6,812 nucleotides of DNA, taken from positions 1 through 6,812 of the forward strand of contig JACPQY010000062.1 of assembly GCA_016190245.1 (NCBI GenBank), written 5' to 3'. The notes under the pieces were generated by a model, which worked only from the letters and a program-made list of their open reading frames with translations, had not been told where the DNA came from and made no database searches. Numbering within the stretch: position 1 is the stretch's first letter; the number at the start of each line of letters is the position of its first letter. The position numbers and the translations under genes are program-made. Shown piece after piece: positions 4,662 to 6,812 of this stretch. The stretch comes from Nitrospirota bacterium (lineage in GTDB: Bacteria; JACPQY01).

Positions 4662-6137
4662 CTACGCCGTCGCCACCTTGTCCATCTCACCCATGTCCGT
4701 CACCATCACGCGCGATAGTTCCTTCACCAGCAGACGGGACACGATCCCAGCCAGGGTTCGCCGCCCCTGCGGCGTGACCCCCTCGAACCGGATCCCGACC
4801 AGATGCCCGCTCCCACCTCCTTCATCCCTTCTGCACCAGATGGCGGACCCCTCGGCCTGAACGCCCGTCTGCTCCCCCCCCTGCCCGCCGGGCACGTCAA
4901 GCTTCAACCGGCTGCCCGGGGGGACCTGTTCCCCCACCAGCAACCTGGCCCCCGACGAAGAGATCTCGCATAGCCTACCCTCGCGCGGGCCTTGCGCGGA
5001 ACCGACGGCGTAGTAGAGAACCGACCACTCCGCCGGGCAGCGTTGAGCGATCCGCCGCTCCTGGTAAAACTCTACCCGGTTCCGGCCCCGCCGCTTGGCC
5101 TCGTACAGCGCCTGGTCCGCGTGCCGGAGAAGCTGGCTCATGTGCACGATCTTCGAGAGCGGGAACGAGGCGACGCCGAAGGAAGCGGTGACCACAAGGT
5201 TTCGCTCGTCGAGCGCCACGGGATGGGCCGCAATCCGGACCCGGAGCCTCTCCGAGAGCACCATGGCCCCTTCGAGGCCCGTCTCCGGCAGGATGAGAGC
5301 GAACTCCTCCCCACCATAGCGCGCGGCCACGTCCGTGTCCCGCACGGTCTCCCTGATGATTCCCGACACCTGCCTCAGCACGGCATCCCCCACGACGTGG
5401 CCGTACGTGTCGTTGACCCGCTTGAAATGATCCAAGTCCATCATGACGCAGGAGAACGGCCGGGCGTACCGAAGCGACCGCATGAGTTCGAAATAGAGCG
5501 CGCGGTGAAGGTGGAGATGGTTCACCAAGCCGGTCAAGGGGTCGCGCGTGGACAGCTCGCGCACCCGCTGGTGGAGATGGGCGTTCATGAGGACCGTCGC
5601 CAACACCTGCCCGATCAGATCGGCCCTCTGTCTGTCCGCCTCGCTGAACCGCCCCGCGCGCGGGTTGTTCAGGTTGAGCACACCCACCGGCTGCCCGCCG
5701 AGCCTGAGCGGTACGATCAGGGCATCGGGCGTCTCGTACTTCCCACGGGCTTCCCCTATCGGCCGATACTCGTGCGCATCCGCCAAGAGCACGCTTTCCT
5801 GGCCCACCATCGCTTGGAACATCACGGCTGCCTGCGTGGAGTCCACACTCAGCCCCTCCGCCAGATCCGGGTGATTGTGAACCCCAAGACTGAGCCTGCT
5901 CGTGTCGGAATCGTAAATAAACAGAGAAAATAGTTTCACATGGAGAACCTGAGAGAGTTGACTTCTGAGCGTGAGGTACACCTGACGCGGATCGAGATGA
6001 TTCACAGCGCGGAAGAAGATCAGAGCGCGCTCTGAAAAAGGCATGTCACCCAATGGCGCAGACCCTTGCCCCGCACCGGTTTCTGACCTCGGCCCTCCGT
6101 TGGCCCGAATCAGAGGTGGGCGCACCTCGTCTGTCAA
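4662..6137 (-). CDS. GAF-GGDEF-PilZ diguanylate cyclase
   Basis: This 491-residue cytoplasmic protein has no membrane segments. Residues ~33-188 are a GAF-type sensor (ERALIFFRAV..., IVPLRLGGQPVGVLNLNN). Residues ~197-357 are a GGDEF domain: RDPLTGLVN start, MDLDHFKRVNDTYGH with metal/substrate residues, and the signature GGEEF at 275-279, an active variant. An inhibitory site RxxD (R266-D269) lies five residues before the signature. Residues ~361-478 form a PilZ-like c-di-GMP-binding domain with RxxxR (R362-R366) and ExSxxG (E391-S393-G396) in place of the usual D/NxSxxG. It should make c-di-GMP from two GTP in response to a GAF ligand, and also bind the product. The start is TTG, supported by GAGGT six bases upstream; the internal ATG at residue 32 is less well placed. 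Its target process is unknown. Confidence 0.93.
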   Translation of the reverse strand: MTDEVRPPLIRANGGPRSETGAGQGSAPLGDMPFSERALIFFRAVNHLDPRQVYLTLRSQLSQVLHVKLFSLFIYDSDTSRLSLGVHNHPDLAEGLSVDSTQAAVMFQAMVGQESVLLADAHEYRPIGEARGKYETPDALIVPLRLGGQPVGVLNLNNPRAGRFSEADRQRADLIGQVLATVLMNAHLHQRVRELSTRDPLTGLVNHLHLHRALYFELMRSLRYARPFSCVMMDLDHFKRVNDTYGHVVGDAVLRQVSGIIRETVRDTDVAARYGGEEFALILPETGLEGAMVLSERLRVRIAAHPVALDERNLVVTASFGVASFPLSKIVHMSQLLRHADQALYEAKRRGRNRVEFYQERRIAQRCPAEWSVLYYAVGSAQGPREGRLCEISSSGARLLVGEQVPPGSRLKLDVPGGQGGEQTGVQAEGSAIWCRRDEGGGSGHLVGIRFEGVTPQGRRTLAGIVSRLLVKELSRVMVTDMGEMDKVATA

Positions 6138-6148
6138 TTCACTACCTC
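6135..6148 (-). promoter_or_regulatory. Ribosome binding site and TTG start of the cyclase gene
   Basis: On the minus strand GAGGT (6148-6144) lies six bases before TTG (6137-6135). In-frame upstream extension is stopped close by, and no ATG with comparable spacing exists, so the rare TTG start is preferred. Confidence 0.65.
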
Positions 6149-6382
6149 ATGCCCAAACATGCACTGGTATTGGTCCGCAAGAATAGGCATATATAAGCGT
6201 TCGTATAGGGACTTATGTCTCATGGACGATATATCTAATAAGCACGCTCTGGCCTCCAGTTCCGTGAAATGGGAGTGAACAAAGCCTAGTACGTGAAGGC
6301 GATATGCGTATTATACGCTTTATACGTATTCTCATGCTTACCCCAGTTTTTTCTGACGAGTGCACAAACTGTACCCCCATAC
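6149..6382. other. AT-rich intergenic tract upstream of the cyclase gene, no gene seen
   Basis: This stretch is markedly richer in A+T than the rest of the window and has no convincing coding frame. It contains several short palindromes: GATATATC (6228-6235), GCGTA-TTA-TACGC (6306-6318) and ATACGTAT (6322-6329). TTATACG is repeated nine bases apart (6311-6317, 6320-6326), and its core also occurs inverted as CGTATA (6202-6207). It presumably holds the cyclase promoter and operators, but no promoter could be placed with confidence. Confidence 0.4.
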
Positions 6383-6573
6383 TTAATTAGACTCCTGAGA
6401 CCCCTGTTTTGTTCCAAGCTGCATTTTTGGGCGCACCCATCAAAGGGTGCGGCTACCTGCCGGGAGCGTCCTCGGTGGTAGCCGCGGGCTTCATGCCCGC
6501 GCCGCACAGGCTTCGGGAGTGTGCCCCAAAACCGGCCCGGAAGAGAAGGTAAGCCCCGTGAGTCTAATCTTAA
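6383..6573. repeat. ~190-bp quasi-palindrome enclosing a REP pair, MITE-like
   Basis: Nested inverted segments share nearly one centre. TTAGACTC (6387-6394) pairs with GAGTCTAA (6560-6567). Both are bordered by TTAA, with two extra bases on the right. TTTTGGGCGCAC (6425-6436) pairs imperfectly with GTGCCCCAAAA (6521-6531). The REP pair lies in the middle. It could be a small non-autonomous mobile element. No target-site duplication is certain. Confidence 0.45.
6432..6501. repeat. BIME-like pair of inverted GTAG-headed REP hairpins
   Basis: The right unit is GGTAGC, then CGCGGGC-TTCAT-GCCCGCG (stem 6483-6489/6495-6501). The left unit, on the minus strand, is GGTAGC, then CGCACCC-TTTGAT-GGGTGCG (stem arms 6432-6438/6445-6451). 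The heads (GCGGCTACC 6449-6457, GGTAGCCGC 6477-6485) are perfect inverted copies of each other. A GTAG tetranucleotide followed by a hairpin is the signature of REP sequences mobilised by RAYT transposases. No RAYT gene is in the window. Confidence 0.7.
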
Positions 6574-6766
6574 ATGCAGGCCCATGGCGCACGTATGAGG
6601 GGTTCAATTTCGGACCGTCCGAACCCGGCGGACCGCCTGACCGGACCGGACCAGGCCTCCCCCACCACTCCTGACCGGTTTCGCCTCGCGACTCTTCCAT
6701 TCTCCCCGGTCACCGTGCACTCCGCCCGTGGCGGATCCCCGTTCACTCTCCCGCCCGTCTTTTTAC
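6574..6766. other. GC-rich non-coding stretch
   Basis: I find no gene here. There is a 15-bp palindrome TTCGGAC-C-GTCCGAA (6609-6623) flanked by GGTTC/GAACC (6601-6605, 6621-6625), and a short GACCG tandem (6639-6652). The palindrome could be an operator or hairpin of a gene lying to the right. Confidence 0.35.
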
Positions 6767-6801
6767 TCACTGCTCACTGTTTACTGTTCACCCTTCACGG
6801 C
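6767..6801. repeat. Heptanucleotide tandem repeat
   Basis: Five imperfect 7-bp units follow each other: TCACTGC, TCACTGT, TTACTGT, TCACCCT, TCACGGC. On the minus strand this reads as GTGA/ACAGT-type repeats. Such short heptamer arrays are common non-coding decoration; no role is apparent. Confidence 0.55.
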
Positions 6802-6812
6802 TGCACGAAACC

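Noticed and set aside
4992-5933. A 313-codon plus-strand frame opposite the cyclase gene
   Set aside because: It mirrors the well-supported GAF-GGDEF-PilZ gene; the product is Arg/His/Pro-rich without recognisable motifs.
6268-6300. GEMM-like c-di-GMP riboswitch fragment (ACAAAGCCTA) near the cyclase gene
   Set aside because: Only a few bases resemble the motif. The paired stems and GNRA-type loop are absent, and it lies on the strand opposite to the cyclase gene.
6293-6481. A 62-codon frame from GTG with a signal-peptide-like N-terminus (KAICVLYALYVFSCLPQFFL)
   Set aside because: It has no ribosome binding site, the hydrophobicity follows from the AT-rich codons, and the frame ends inside the REP hairpin. 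Probably chance.
6286-6585. A 99-codon minus-strand frame across the REP region
   Set aside because: It translates the REP pair and AT-rich tract, with no domain and no Shine-Dalgarno.
6600-6625. T-arm-like GGTTCAATTTC suggesting a tRNA end
   Set aside because: No T stem pairing with the right spacing, no acceptor stem and no anticodon arm. The local structure is a simple palindrome.

Overview
The window is GC-rich bacterial DNA with high-GC3 genes on both strands, and it looks like an accessory stretch of a chromosome. A secreted HEAT-repeat protein, a GAF-GGDEF-PilZ signalling protein and abundant short palindromic repeats would fit a GC-rich environmental Gram-negative lineage, perhaps myxobacteria-like. 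The sequence alone does not fix the taxon.

Layout, left to right. Positions 1-1782 (minus strand, 3' end beyond the window edge) hold a large envelope protein: signal peptide, HEAT-like repeats, a Pro-rich linker and a long Gly-rich hydrophobic domain. Upstream of it, 1920-2023 is a MITE/REP-like palindromic repeat. A near-consensus sigma70-type promoter (2101-2128) precedes a PadR-family regulator (2153-2752, plus). A short AT-richer gap with a dif-like half-site and an inverted repeat leads to a complete, catalytically intact tyrosine recombinase of the XerC/XerD type (2819-3757). Four bases after its stop codon begins a lower-GC gene (3762-4421). Its product joins a homing-endonuclease-associated repeat to a possible PD-(D/E)XK/Vsr-like nuclease domain. 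Right behind it lies a second, detached copy of the last ~50 codons of the recombinase gene (4435-4587). On the minus strand, 4662-6137 encodes a GAF-GGDEF-PilZ diguanylate cyclase. From 6138 to the right edge I find no convincing gene. That stretch holds an AT-rich intergenic tract, a REP/BIME-like pair of inverted GTAG-headed hairpins inside a ~190-bp quasi-palindrome, and heptanucleotide tandem repeats.

The most interesting element is the recombinase / endonuclease-like gene / recombinase 3'-end arrangement. The two copies of the recombinase 3' end (3599-3742 and 4435-4578) agree at 46 of 48 amino acids but differ at 36 of 144 nucleotides, almost all synonymous. This looks like insertion of a mobile cassette that carried its own version of the target gene's C-terminus plus a nuclease gene. 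The target gene stays functional and its original 3' end is left behind as a remnant. A similar logic is known for endonuclease-bearing insertions that replace the C-terminus of atp6 in fungal mitochondria. In a bacterial xer gene it would deserve close attention.
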